A DNA stretch of 64,000 nt from Dryococelus australis (lineage: Eukaryota > Arthropoda > Insecta > Phasmatodea > Phasmatidae), in NCBI GenBank assembly GCA_029891345.1, contig CM056993.1, positions 107,065,300 through 107,129,299 on the forward strand. The letters run 5' to 3'. The translations under genes were made by a program, and so were the position numbers. Positions 11,724-22,899 of the stretch are shown in pieces. Numbering within the stretch: the first letter of the stretch is position 1; each line of letters opens with the position of its first letter. Below the pieces are notes generated by a model. That model made no database searches and had not been told where the DNA came from. It saw nothing but the letters and a program-made list of their open reading frames with translations.

Positions 11724-13160
11724 TTTTTTGTTTCCCTCCATATAACAGTTTCAACACCACAATAAATTTATAGACCTAGCACCCAACAACACCAAGGACA
11801 CCCATCTGCCGACATCACATGCACCTCCCGTTCCACAGTCATCGCAACTGGCTACAATTATCATCGCAGCTGACTATACCAACTACTTTTCACCTGTTGA
11901 ATAATCATCACAGCTGACTACACCTACTATAAATATTTACAACACCTGTCGAATCGTCACCAATGCTGCTACTCCCTGTTTGCCTACCTGTAAGACACTA
12001 CATAACTTCAATAACAACTATCTTGATACAAATGTCTCCGATCCAATTTCCTTTGTCAAAGAAGAAAATCAAATTGCCAGTGAAAACTGCGTGCATGTGA
12101 GTGTTTTGCCTCAGTCACTTAGTGTGTGTGTGTGCTTGGCAAAAACAAATCCCGAATGTGACAAAAGAACGCCCTTCTGTGCATCTTTACGAACACCTCA
12201 CCAGTGTCGTTAAATGTACATAGGTAGGAAAGAGACAACCAACAGTTGCTTCTGTATATATTATGTAAAGAAAATTGTTTGTTGTAGATAGATCTCTTTA
12301 ATTGTGTTTTAGTTTGTGTAAACTGTTTTTAATCTTGTAATATATGTCAAACACTTTTGTACCCATAGTAATAGTAATGTAGCAATAGTAATAATAGTTT
12401 TAGTAACAGTAGTTGTAGTGCTAAGTTACAGATGTAATGTTTGTATAATGTCGTTAGTGAAATGTTATTGATAAACTGTCTTTTAGTTTATAAATTCATT
12501 CTTGTTAAAATTGTTATTGTTGAAATATCTTGTTTTTATAAAATTTACTTATTTTTGTAAAAAAAAGTTTATAAGTTAGAATATTGTTTGTTGTACATAA
12601 ATTCTCTTAAATTGTGTTTCAGTATGTGTAAATAATTCGATTGAATGGAAAACCATTTTTTTTTTTGAAAAAAGAGAAAAATGCGTAAAGTCAATTGTGG
12701 TTGTAATTAGTTGTGGCTTTTGTGTATATGAATGATAAAAAATGGTTCAGTATGTGTAAAAAAGTTATTTTTGATGACTTTTGCTGTGAATAATGAATTG
12801 TTTGTTGTAAATTCAATCTTTTTTGTGTGATGATTTTTTGAAATACGTATGTTTAAGGAGCATTTTTGAAAAAATAATATTTAATAATAAAATGTTAAAA
12901 AATGAACAGTATGTGTGATTATTTATTAATTTTAATGTCTAATGTCACTAACTTTTTTTAAAAATAATATTTTATGTAAAATGAGAAAACAAAACTATGA
13001 ATAGATGTCAATCAGTATTGGTAAGCTGATGACTTGCATTTAAATTTATTAATTTTTTGCTTTCTTTCACAAAGAAGAAAATGTACTTTTCTTAACTTAC
13101 AATACTTGCATGGACTTTGAAGGGCTAAGGGGAAATTACAAAAAAATAATATGTAGAAAA
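11724..13160. other. Polinton 3' region, T-rich, no clear gene
   Basis: A stretch at 11780-11970 is rich in ATCATCGCAGCTGACTA-like repeats. An open frame at 11980-12213 resembles nothing known. From about 12250 to 13000 the + strand is strongly T/G-rich, with scattered AGTATGTGT and TTGTTTGTTG motifs. No gene is supported. Confidence 0.4.
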
Positions 13161-13394
13161 TCAAGCATAGCTGAATGAATTAATGAAGTTTTTGGCAAAG
13201 GAATGAGGAAGCAGGTTAGTACCTTGAGAGAAACTTGCTCTGCTCAAGTTGGAATAGGACACGACGGTCTGCTGACCAACTTTTGTGGCATCCCAGGGGA
13301 ATTTATTGAAAACGAAGCCCCGCATACCTTCACAGAGGTAGGTAGCAAAAACCTCTGTCCCTTCTTGCCTTCCGTCTACGTCTACACCAAACAT
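13161..13394 (-). CDS. Hypothetical 77-residue ORF near right TIR
   Basis: Not recognised. The open frame starts at an ATG and reads MFGVDVDGRQEG, with FNKFPWDATKVGQ in the middle and PHSFAKNFINSF near the end. The composition is balanced and globular-looking, unlike the low-complexity frames around it. It lies just inside the right TIR on the strand opposite the polymerase, where Polintons often carry genes. It may be a fragment of a lost structural gene or chance. No function is proposed. Confidence 0.25.
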   Translation of the reverse strand: MFGVDVDGRQEGTEVFATYLCEGMRGFVFNKFPWDATKVGQQTVVSYSNLSRASFSQGTNLLPHSFAKNFINSFSYA

Positions 13395-13576
13395 AGTCCA
13401 GCAACATAAAAAAAAATAATTTTACATACAAACACACAAATTACAAGAGTTCCTGTTCAAGATACAAGGTGATGCCTGGAGAAGAAGATAAACACAATAA
13501 TTTAAACTAGTTTTTAAATAAAATTCAACTCAAGTTATATAATAATACCAATATATTTTCCCGTAAATTTACAAGA

Positions 13577-15269
13577 GTCTTACCTTCATATCTAGTGATA
13601 GCTGTGATTTACATAGTATTTTATTGGGAAAATATAAATTTTTGTGTTAACTTCTTTTTTTCTGATCGATGTACTGTGTTTGTGATAAGTAATTGATTTC
13701 TGTGTTCAGTAGACGAAAATACCATTTGCATTAACAACTCGCATTTTTGTTACCAAGTGACATGAATTTCACAGATTTAATGGAAATTTGTAGTACGTCA
13801 CTATAAAGTGTTGCACGATTACACTTTGCGGGCTTAAGTACTTCTTCGCGTCATCCGAGTGTCCCTACGCTTCGATGGAAATAATTTGTGTTAAAAGTGA
13901 ATTATTTTGAAAATAGTGAAACTTTAGTTTAAATATTATTGTTTCGTTGTCTGATGTAGGACAAATGCAAAGTTTTTCTCTTAAATTTCAACTAGTTTGT
14001 CTATCGACTTCGCTACACGTATATAATTGGGCTCTCCACACACACACAGCTTATAAGGCGACGTAATTGCTACGCTGGACTCCACATGAAACAGATGTGT
14101 TTTAAAAAAATACTCAAGGTATGTGTGATAGGCGTTAAGTAATGTACGTGTATTTACATTACGCTATTGTGTATGTTTAAAATTTAAACGCGAGTTTGGA
14201 CATCTTTATTTATTCATACTGACCAGCTGGATTTCGTTTAGTGAGTTTGCACTTGTCGATATCACATGTTATTCACGTAGTTAAAATTCTCTCTTGTGTA
14301 AATTATATTTCTAAGCTGGAGACTCGCGTTACATTTAAGACTCACATAATTCCACTTATTATTATTCACGTAGTCGTTTGAAAATTTACGATGTGTAATT
14401 TATTCATACGTAGAACACTTTCCTAATTTTTCTCGTGTGTTAAATACATTCGTAAAAATCGCCTATCTACCACCAAAATCCGTCCAAAAACCTCAAAAAT
14501 TAGAACAAATAACCCTTAGCCCACTCTTGCACTATACTCTACACCTATATAAGACATTGCAACCCACCACTCTGGTCAGTAAAAACGACGAAACCTCCGG
14601 GCGATTAGGGACTCGCGGACACACTACATGCGAGATTAAATAGCACACTTGTACACAATAGAATAACACATTAGACAGACATTACAACACTTACATTCTC
14701 TCTAGCCTGCAGGCTGGAGGGGAGCCTCAGCACAAACACGTAAATTTTCATAATAATAGGCGACAAAACAAAAACAGCCTAAATGTGGGTCCAGTGCCCC
14801 AGATTTACACTGACACGACCCCCCGCCCTGGGACCCTATGATTAGTCCAAGTGTCGGCTGGCAATTGTTTTTACAAACATCTAGTCAGTTATGGGTGCTA
14901 CGGTTCCCGGTCTCACGACACGTTCATTCCGGTGGCATATGAGGGTCGACGGCAGTGGCGCTCTCTTCATCGCCTGCAGGACACCACACCGTCAACATCG
15001 AACAGAGCTTCTGATACCCCCTCCTCCACACGAAAAGAAAGAAAATAATGCACACCCATATGCAAAAAAAAATTCGATCGGGTTAAGACAGTTTCAATCG
15101 GATTAAGATCGCATTAAGAATTTTTTGATCGTATTAAAATCTGATTAAAATTTAACCCTTTTTGATTAACCCCTTAAATTTTTGATTATACCTTCCAACC
15201 AATTAATTAACCCTTTGTTATCAATTTAATGCTTTCAATCAATCAAAAGTTGCCGAGGACCCTACTACT
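13577..15269 (-). repeat. Polinton right terminal inverted repeat
   Basis: This is the reverse complement of 1348-1876 in two blocks, 13577-13830 and 14990-15269. The blocks are separated by 13831-14989, which has no partner at the left end. The outer block carries the same AAAGGGTTA and TTAATCCGA unit arrays, read on the minus strand. Confidence 0.88.
13831..14989. other. Extra segment inside right Polinton TIR
   Basis: 1159 bp present only in the right repeat. In the left repeat the sequence runs straight from GATGTTGAC into CGCAAAGC. Either an element inserted here or the left repeat lost this segment. I see no inverted ends or target duplication. Open stretches at 14437-14643 and 14851-15048 resemble no known protein. 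Confidence 0.6.
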
Positions 15270-15275
15270 ATCACA
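15270..15275. repeat. Polinton target-site duplication, right
   Basis: ATCACA sits immediately after CTACTACT and is identical to 1342-1347. Confidence 0.88.
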
Positions 15276-15314
15276 GTTTTAACTGCAAGAGTCCAAACAA
15301 GTTTCGAAGATGTA

Positions 15315-15548
15315 CGCTGTTTATGGTAAAGTGAGCACTTTTTAACGCCTTTCTAAGTGTTTACTTTCATGCACTCTCCATCTTACTGTTGTTATCTAAT
15401 ATAAAAATTGCAATGTTGCCAATAAATACACTGTATACGTTTCACCACCCTCAGAATTTAATGCCTGAGGCTGCATTGAGATATATTTATTAGTAGTTAA
15501 AGCCTGTTAAAGGGCCTTAAAAAGTGCTCACTTTACCGTAAACGGCAT
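15315..15548. mobile_element. MITE-A2 (short version), copy 1
   Basis: The left end CGCTGTTTATGGTAAAGTGA and the right end TCACTTTACCGTAAACGGCA are inverted repeats of the MITE-A type. The interior (about 230 bp) shares ATTGCAATGTT and the AATTTAATGCCT region with the copy at 16941-17172 but not with the 420-bp MITE-A copies. Confidence 0.75.
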
Positions 15549-15559
15549 ATATTCACCTT

Positions 15560-16106
15560 AAATGTGTTGTCATGTATCATTCTGCAAATAACTTTTTTGG
15601 TTGTGTGAACCTAACTAAATTTTCTGAGTAAATGTACGAAATTGCTGTTATTATTACGACGAAATTTTACGTATCGTCTTTTGTAAACTGAAATTAATTA
15701 AATTTTACTGCTAGATTGGACTGCCACGTAACGAATATGTGTTTAATATCGAACATGTAGAGGCTATGTCATATCTGGGTGTTCCGGTTTTGATTCCCTT
15801 TGCTTGAGGCTTAATTTATGGAACATATCCCCAGGAATTAATTTTTGTGCAGCATGGTTAGTCGGCATCTTTGAAGTGTGTGAACCCATTATCCAATTGG
15901 CTGCGTACGGCCTTGTGTCTGATTGGCTATTGCCTGCCACGGGAAAAAAAAATTCGCTATCGGCTGGGTTGCTGGCTGGTGAGTAGGTTACCGGACGCTG
16001 GTTGGCGAACGGTGCTCCGCCATTTTGCTGACTGGCGACGCCATTTTGCTGGCGTGTGTGGTTGTAGCTCACTGTTAAAGCGGTTGTTTAACATAATTGT
16101 GCGAAG
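15560..16106. other. No gene seen; flank repeat
   Basis: Contains 15960-16073, homologous to 1054-1167, with two CGCCATTTTGCTG copies. Short open frames on both strands have no recognisable content. Confidence 0.4.
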
Positions 16107-16108
16107 TT

Positions 16109-16904
16109 ACTGTTCACGGTAAACTGAACACTTTTCAAAGTCCTGCTCAAAATCTAGTTTAATGCACATTGCGTGTTCTTCCGTCATGTGAAAAATTAAC
16201 ACCGCGGTGGGCCTGTCCACTTTAATCATGCACCGTTCTAGTGAAAATATAAAATTATTAGAAACGTAAGTGATTTACAAATTCCCCAATTCTTACAATT
16301 ACTCTTATAAGAAATACCGAAAGCAAATTAAATTATTTCGGTTTTCACAAATTGTTACGTAATACTTTTAATCCAAAAGTCAAGACACGGAGCTACTTTC
16401 TCTCCGTTGTTGCCAACTTAACTGGGCGTATCCCAGTCAGTGTGCCCGTTGAAATATATGCTGTTAAGGGCAGTGACGTTTTTCAAAGGATGATTTTAAG
16501 TGTTTAAGGCCAGGTTTCACCATGCATGGGCGTATAGGGAATCAAATGCTAAATTCGGACAAAAATCTCTAAGTAATTTTTTGTGGTACTGGTAGTATTT
16601 TCAACTAAAGTTTTTTTTTTTGTTAGAGATTGAACGTATATAGATTTGTGAACTGTTCAATCGATAATTTATTAATTTTGAATGTATTTTAAAATTATTT
16701 CTAAAATCTCATAATTTTATAAATAAAAAAAATTAAAATTTGGAAGGTGTACAAATCTAGATGCGTTCAATCTCTGACAAAAAAATCTTTAGTTGAAAAA
16801 ACAAATACAAAACACGACTGAGAGAGCTTTGTCCGAATTTAGCATTTAATTCCCTATACGCCCATGCATGGTGAAGCCTGGCCTTAATTTACATGAACAG
16901 CCTA
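16109..16904 (-). mobile_element. MITE-A copy 1, interrupted
   Basis: Left TIR CTGTTCACGGTAAACTGA and right TIR remnant TTTACATGAACAGCCTA. Internal family landmarks are TTCTTCCGTCATGTG, GTTGCCAACTTAACTGG and GGCAGTGACGTTTTTC. The right TIR is split by a TTAA-flanked palindromic element at 16508-16883. Confidence 0.82.
16508..16883. mobile_element. TTAA-flanked MITE (piggyBac-like)
   Basis: 376 bp with almost perfect TIRs of about 45 bp. Both ends read GGCCAGG, then TTCACCATGCATGGGCGTAT, then GGGAAT and AAATGCTAAATTCGGAC. The target duplication is TTAA at 16504-16507 and 16884-16887, typical of piggyBac-mobilised elements (also possible for Kolobok). Removing it restores the MITE-A right end. 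The interior is AT-rich with a second inverted block (TGAACG...CGTTCA). Confidence 0.88.
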
Positions 16905-16940
16905 AACCGGGGAGGAAAATCGTTAGGCTGTGTTGTGTAT

Positions 16941-17172
16941 CGACTGTTCACGGTAAAGTGAGCACTTTTGAGGCCTACTTACTTTTCCTTTCAGCTATAT
17001 ATTATCCTTTAACCACCTTTTTGAATACATATTGCAATGTAAGTAATAAAGTCGGTGTGTATATTCCACTGCACTCGGAAGTTAACGTCTACGGCAAAAA
17101 AATATATACTTATTGACTATTATTCCAAATTAAAGGGATTCCAAAAGTGCTCACTTTGCCGTGAATAGCCTA
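16941..17172. mobile_element. MITE-A2, copy 2
   Basis: Left end ACTGTTCACGGTAAAGTGAG, right end CTCACTTTGCCGTGAATAGC. Same short interior as 15315-15548. Confidence 0.78.
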
Positions 17173-18540
17173 TACGGCGTCGAAACGACGGACTGAAGTT
17201 TTCCCACGAGGGATGTGGGACCACGATCTGCAGCTGCCGGCTCGCGGGGACGCCAGTTCGAGTCCCTGGTGCGAGGGGCGGGCTCCTCGACCCCACGGTG
17301 AGAGAGGGGCTCAGATTGACAAGCGAGGAGGGCCTGCTGTGCTGCAACGGCGTCTTGAGAAAGGAACAGGGGAGGAGAAGGGGAAACCCCTCGCTGCTTC
17401 ACCGCGAGAGTGGCGTAGTTTCCCAGGCCCCCCCTCCCCTCCCTTTTAGGACGAGGACATCTGGCGGTGCCCGCACCTCGACAAAGAAACAAGCACCCCT
17501 CCCCCCCTACCTTCCTGTGGAGAACACCCCTCTCTGGGGGTGCCACACATGCCCCTGTCGCTGGTAAACACGACGCAACCACTGTAAACACAACAGTTCT
17601 TCCGTTGTGACACCGCCGCGTCTTCCCCACAATTACAGACAACAAGACCTCGCAACACCACAACCAGCCTTCCTGCCACCCCCCCCCCCCACTGCATTGT
17701 CTTACACTTACTTCACTGCTCTGACCACAGAGCAATTAAGGAGACAAGAGTGGACACTTCCTTGTTGTAACGATCTTCTTATTTTGAAATCTTTTTCAGG
17801 GGTGTTGGGTGGGTGGGTGGTAGGTGCCTGGATTAATACCAACAGCAGACACGCATAACGAAAAATAATCACCTAGTACAATAAAACAAAAATAATAGTT
17901 TTTAATGATAATTTTTGATAAACACGCTTCATTGAAGTAGTTAATAATCACGTTGTGATAAATGTTTAATAAAATAGCTTATTTACGAAAAAAATGATAT
18001 TGTTTTTTTATTTTAGGCTTGCCGAGTAGCATTTACAGTATGCTTACAGCTTGCATTATTCTTGAGAGGTTCTAGAACGACGTTCTAAAATTGCTTAGTT
18101 AGAACGTACTTGACTAACACCGTTTAGTTGCCGAATGCTGTTTTCGGCAGTAATTAAATATATACCTGTGCTGTTTGTGTTAGCTCTGTCTTTGAAATAT
18201 TTGCGTTACCTCCAAGTGTGACCAACCGAATAGAATACATCTTGCACAAGCAGTGCAAAAAACGAATTAAATATTTATAATCGTTTTAATAAGTAACTAA
18301 ATCAGCACCTGAAATATATGTAGGTAAAATCAGTATGTTTGAGATACAAAACACTCATAGTTTCGACTCAAAACCGATTTGGTCCATAAAATCATTAATT
18401 CTAGTGGTAAAATGTCTATGTTGGTGTTTCCACAGGCACTTACTCCAAATAACGAGATTGTAAGCCCTATCTAGTGTCTCCCCCCTGGCTCTAGCTATCA
18501 CTGATTTATGCATTTTATATGCCTCGGAAATACTGTTTAC
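17173..18540. other. GC-rich patch then AT-rich DNA, no gene
   Basis: 17180-17750 is GC-rich, with a CCAGTTCGAGTCCCTGG block resembling a tRNA B box and long but low-complexity open frames on both strands, which I do not accept as genes. 17870-18540 is AT-rich with nothing recognised. Confidence 0.4.
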
Positions 18541-18964
18541 TAAAGACTCTTCACGATAAAGTGAGCACTTTTGAAATCAACCTTAGAAAAATGTCACTGC
18601 TCCTGCCTGCACATATTTTAACGGACGCACTGAATGACATGCACACAGTAAAGTTGGTAACGATGTATGGAAAGTAGTTCCATAACTTAACATCGAATAA
18701 AAAGTGTTAGTTGGCCATTTGTGATAAATTATATGATTTCCATAGCTTTTTGTTTTTTTAATGCATCAAAGTGTAAAAATAAGCATGTTAGTAAAATATT
18801 TAATTTTCTAATAATTTCACAGTTTGACTGCACCGACGCATGGATACAGTGATGAGGCATTTAACAGTGTTAATTTTACATTACGCGGAAGAATACACAA
18901 TGTGCATTTAAGTAGATCTTAAGCAGGGCTTTCAAAAGTGCTCATTTTACCGTGAACAGCCTAT
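18541..18964 (+). mobile_element. MITE-A copy 2
   Basis: Left CTCTTCACGATAAAGTGAGC, right GCTCATTTTACCGTGAACAG then CCTA. Full-length (about 420 bp) with family landmarks GTAAAGTTGGTAACGATG, ATAAAAAGTGTTAG and TAATAATTTCACAGTTTGAC. Confidence 0.87.
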
Positions 18965-19480
18965 ACACCGACATAACCAATAGATAAAAAAAAGAATAAT
19001 TACTTGTCGAAGTCATTAGTTTAGTTATTTTCCACAAAACAAACCAAATAATTCGCAAAAAAAAAACTACTTAGGTAAGCTTAGCAAAATTCATTTTTAT
19101 ACAAATTCAAGAAATACCACACAGTCTATCAAAAATAATGATTTCAATTATATTTAGAGGTACCTCATTAAATTCGTTACTTATAATTTTTTTTTCATTC
19201 CTGCAGACAACCTTATTCTTATTACACGTCTAAATAAAACTGAGATTCTGGATTTAAACTATGCTGATATTATGTGGCGTATTTAGAGTACACATTTTTT
19301 TATTTGTTGTAGGCCCATGACATAAATATTTAATTAAATTTTTTTTATAATATATTAAATTCTCAGCTATTTACCGACCTAAAGAGTGGATGTTATATAC
19401 GTATCGAATTTTCCTGCTACGCTTTTACAGAGCAAAAAGTTATGATAAGGAAAGTTAGTACTGGTTTGGTGCCATCCGGT
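18965..19480. other. No gene seen
   Basis: AT-rich sequence without recognisable repeats or coding. Confidence 0.4.
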
Positions 19481-19487
19481 ATTTCAG

Positions 19488-19576
19488 CTGTGTTGTCCAA
19501 CAAGTCCAGCTGTGTTGTCCAACAAGTCCAGCTGTGTTGTCCAACAAGTCCAGCTGTGTTGTCCAACAAGTCCAGC
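19488..19576. repeat. 22-bp perfect tandem repeat
   Basis: Four consecutive copies of AGCTGTGTTGTCCAACAAGTCC-type 22-bp units without visible mismatch. The period is not a multiple of three, so the apparent proteins across it are repeat artefacts. Confidence 0.95.
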
Positions 19577-20057
19577 TTCCTGCCAATGCACTGTCGCTGC
19601 CGGCTCTGTAGAGACGACGGCCACTGAATTGACAGTGATTTTTTGCTTGGTTCTTATGTTAATTAGCCTGCTCAAATGGCAATTCAAATGTGTTGTCTGC
19701 CTTAAATGTTTCGTGGATCGTTTTTGTTCGAGAAGGGCGAGTTCTAAGATCTACCGCAAGTGATTTACTAAGGAGGAATAATCTGCGACCTCTCTACGAG
19801 GCTGTTATGGCGATGATGGTTGCACGTAAGTTATGTTACATTGAGCTATTTAGGCATATTACTGTTTCACTGAAAATATGGTGTAGAATAAATGAAGTGT
19901 AATCAATTACGCGTAATGAAATTAGACGCACTTGAAATCTGGCAATCAAGCCAAGCTAGAAGTGAGTCTTCTACATTCACGCCTGCATTACCGTCAGTTC
20001 GGCTGTTTTCTATATTCCCATTTACAACCGTCCTATTGGTCCATACATTGAGAGAAA

Positions 20058-20815
20058 ATCAAACAAAATATTTGTTTATATAGGGCCAAATACATATTTA
20101 GTTGCCCTAACAAAATATATTGTTGAGCAAGCAAAATTTTTAAAGCTACAAAATTACTTTCGTTCGTCTAACAAAATATATGTTTGAATAAACAAAATCT
20201 CTGTGTTGGGCCAAAAAAACTAGACTGTCAGCTAAATATTTTGTTGAATCAACTGTATATATTTGTGGGGCCACTCATTTGACTGCCTTCGTTTGAAAAT
20301 ACAGCTCGAGAGTTTGTTTGTATTTTTTGTGACAACTAGGTTAGCAACCGTGTTTGTTACTGCATCTATTCATGTTTAACAATCGAATAAACACATTAAT
20401 AAAACAATGCAACAAGAAACTGACAAGTAAAGCTGTAAAACCTAAAATATTTATTTGCACACTTGCCCAATATTTGCAATATATCTATTTAAAAGCTTTC
20501 CACTGTAAGCAGTGATCACATTAGCTGAGATTATTAAGGCGTAACGCGCAGACGCAGGTGATCTAGGGTCGAAACTCGGTTGAACATTTAAAGTTTTTTT
20601 ATATTTTCCCAAACTTTGTAATGTACGAGTAGCCAAACAAATCTTTAGTTGCAGTAACCAAATCTTACAGTTTGGGGCAACCAAATGAGAACAACAAAAT
20701 AACTTAATTTCAGTAACAAAATATTTCATTGCCCCTAGACAAACAAATAATTTGGTTGCACCAAACAAATCTTGTTTGATTCAACAAAACCTTTTTCTCA
20801 GTCTACACTAAACAA
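20058..20815 (+). mobile_element. Family B element, copy 1
   Basis: Two AT-rich arrays built on AACAAAATATTTGTTG and CAACCAAATTATTTG motifs (20058-20265 and 20625-20815) flank a core. The core holds a tRNA-like stretch at about 20515-20592 (TTAGCTGAGATTATTAAG, then GATCTAGGGTCGAA as a B box). The same order is found reversed at 37251-37790. The class is unknown: it could be a SINE with an unusual AT-rich tail, or a DNA element with subterminal repeats that has captured a tRNA-like unit. Confidence 0.65.
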
Positions 20816-20819
20816 ATTT

Positions 20820-22180
20820 CATTACTAGCTGGCCCTCTGCCAGTAATCAATAGTTAAAGACCTGCAAATTTCGCGTTATTATTTGAGGACATGTAAACTT
20901 AACACACTTTTCCTTTGTAACACGTGTATCATTGGACTATTCTTTATTTGACACGCCCCGGGTAACTGTGCGCCCATAAAAAACACTTCATAATTGTGTG
21001 CTCTAATCACGTGCAGTTCACTCAAAAAGGTCGTGACTCAACATTTATGATGCAAACAATATATTAATGGCGCCGGCTCGAGTATATATAGCAGTATGAA
21101 TTTTAGCTTGATGTCATAAAATAACGCGAATTTTGCAGGCTGCTATCAATTGTTTATTTCCCATGTGAAATAATGTACAATCTATTCTATTAATTTCAGT
21201 ATTTACTATTCGAATGTTGCTGACGTGATATTACTTTGCATAGAACGTTATGAAAAGTGCAGGCGAAGTAATATTTCCTCGCCCGTGTTTGTAAAGAATG
21301 CGGATGTCGAGATATCACGGCAAACTCTAAACGACTCAGTTCAATTCAGTCGACGTGATATTACGTCGGCGGCGCTCGATGTGTTGAGAAAAAGAATTCT
21401 CCCATGTTTTGTAGGGTAAAGGCTGAATTTATTTACGTGGGTAATTTACGGTTGTCATTTTTAAACACGCTCAATTAAATGTTTACCAGATTGAATATGT
21501 TCGCAAGGTTTACACCACTATGACTCTGAATGCAAATATAAGGTAATCCTAACCTCAAAAACACGCTCTAGAAATTACTTGCAATCGCTTCCTACACTCA
21601 TTGACGTCGAGAATTTTATTTTATTACAACTGTAATGGTACAACGCAAATCGTCATTTGACACGAATTTCATTAATTTTAACGAAACCAGAATATCCCGC
21701 CAATTTTGGCCATCCTAATAATAATTTTTATTAATTTTATAGCAGCCAATCGGAGCTCTAAAAGTGGACTCACAACCATCCGTCGCATCCGTCAGTCACC
21801 CGTCCATCAGGCGGTCACGTGATCTTCTACCAATCGCAGGGCAACTTTTTTCTATCCGTCAATCCGTCAAATATATCTCAAACTTTTAACTTTCGACCGA
21901 CCGACGGACGGGCCACTGCCTTCTGCCGACATTCCGTAGACGCGAATACGCACTTGAAAATAAAATGCAAGGCGGTAGATGTGTGTTTATTTATCTTGGT
22001 GGAAAATTCAGGAATCGATATATATCGTTAACAGAGGGCTGCTTACAGCGATTTTTTCTGACTTCGACACTTTACAACGACTAGACCACATTCATTATGT
22101 TTGAATAACCAAATTTATGAATAGGTAAAAAATATCGACTTTCATTTCTGCCCTGAAAAAAATTATTTTCATTATAATAT
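20820..22180. other. No gene seen
   Basis: AT-rich. TATATATAG at 21083-21091 followed by TCATAA (A at 21116) is a weak promoter-like pair. An open frame at 21225-21419 downstream is not recognised. Confidence 0.35.
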
Positions 22181-22182
22181 TA

Positions 22183-22215
22183 TATATATATATATATATA
22201 TACATACACATATAT

Positions 22216-22275
<60 letters not shown>
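22183..22275. repeat. (TA)n microsatellite
   Basis: Nearly uninterrupted TA dinucleotides with a short CATACACA break. Confidence 0.95.
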
Positions 22276-22278
<3 letters not shown>

Positions 22279-22502
22279 AACCAGTGTTTTAAACTATAGC
22301 GACAATGCTGTATGTATCATGAAAATGTTCCTGTATAAAACTTTATTGTCAATGATTAAAATTCTGAGGAAAGAGAACACGTGCAAAGCTTGCTTATGTT
22401 ATTTTCAATCGCCTTCGCAATGCTTCCTTATGGCGGTATATGACGTTGAGGCGTTTAATATTGTTTACTTTAGTCTATTCATGGTTCCTTCGCACTTTTT
22501 TT

Positions 22503-22896
22503 AGTCGAATCTTAGAAAAACCACCCCATGAATGATTTTTCTTCGTTAATTTCTGAAATATGCTATTTATCCGAGGCGTTTTATACTTATGTTAGCTTAA
22601 ATATATTATTTTATGTTAAATTTAAATTTAACCTATATTCTATTTATAAATTATAATATTTCATTTATAATAAATATGAATAAAAACAATGAGAAAACGT
22701 GTGTTGGTAGCGCCTAGTAAGAAATAGTTCTCACGCGAAATATTATTACAACGACTACGCACAAAATCGGTGCGTCGTCATTTGGTGTTAATATCTAGAC
22801 TTAGTTAAGCCTGTTTGTATGAGGCGGAGGAATATCCTGGAAGTAGAACTTAAGCAGGGCTTCAGAAAAGGGTGAAGTAACCTTGAATGGATCATA
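22503..22896 (+). mobile_element. MITE-C copy 1
   Basis: Shares GAAAAACCACCCC, AAAAACAATGAGAAAA, TTGGTAGCGCCTAGTAA, ATGAGGCGGAGGAATATCCT and GGCTTCAGAAAAGGG with the other C copies. The right end reads CTTGAATGGATCATAG, inverse to the TATAGTCTATTCTCGG start of copy 5. Confidence 0.75.
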
Positions 22897-22899
22897 GGT

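Larger units (their letters stand above)
1348..15269 (+). mobile_element. Polinton/Maverick element, complete ends
   Basis: Both ends are visible. The left end starts AGTAGTAG and the right end finishes CTACTACT. The 6 bp outside each end are identical, ATCACA at 1342-1347 and 15270-15275. A 6-bp duplication and a 5'-AG start are hallmarks of Polintons. Long terminal inverted repeats (1348-1876 and 13577-15269) match over about 0.5 kb, including TCTGTGAAATTCA and TATTTTCCCAATAAAATACTA. The element carries a protein-primed DNA polymerase B remnant on the + strand. Its length is 13.9 kb, or about 12.4 kb without the inserted hAT element, slightly short for the family (usually 15-20 kb). No integrase, ATPase, protease or capsid gene was recognised, so it is probably a degenerate or non-autonomous copy. 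Nested additions are a hAT element at 8895-10452 and an extra 1.16-kb segment inside the right repeat. Confidence 0.9.

Noticed and set aside
15764..16072. 102-residue minus-strand open frame
   Set aside because: Covers the flank repeat shared with 1054-1167; no family resemblance.
17151..17735. 194-residue open frame on the minus strand
   Set aside because: Overlaps the MITE-A2 end, the translation is Gly/Arg/Cys-rich and low complexity, and the opposite strand is equally open in this GC-rich patch.
19484..19687. Open frames through the 22-bp repeat
   Set aside because: The period is not a multiple of three, so the repetitive peptides are artefacts.
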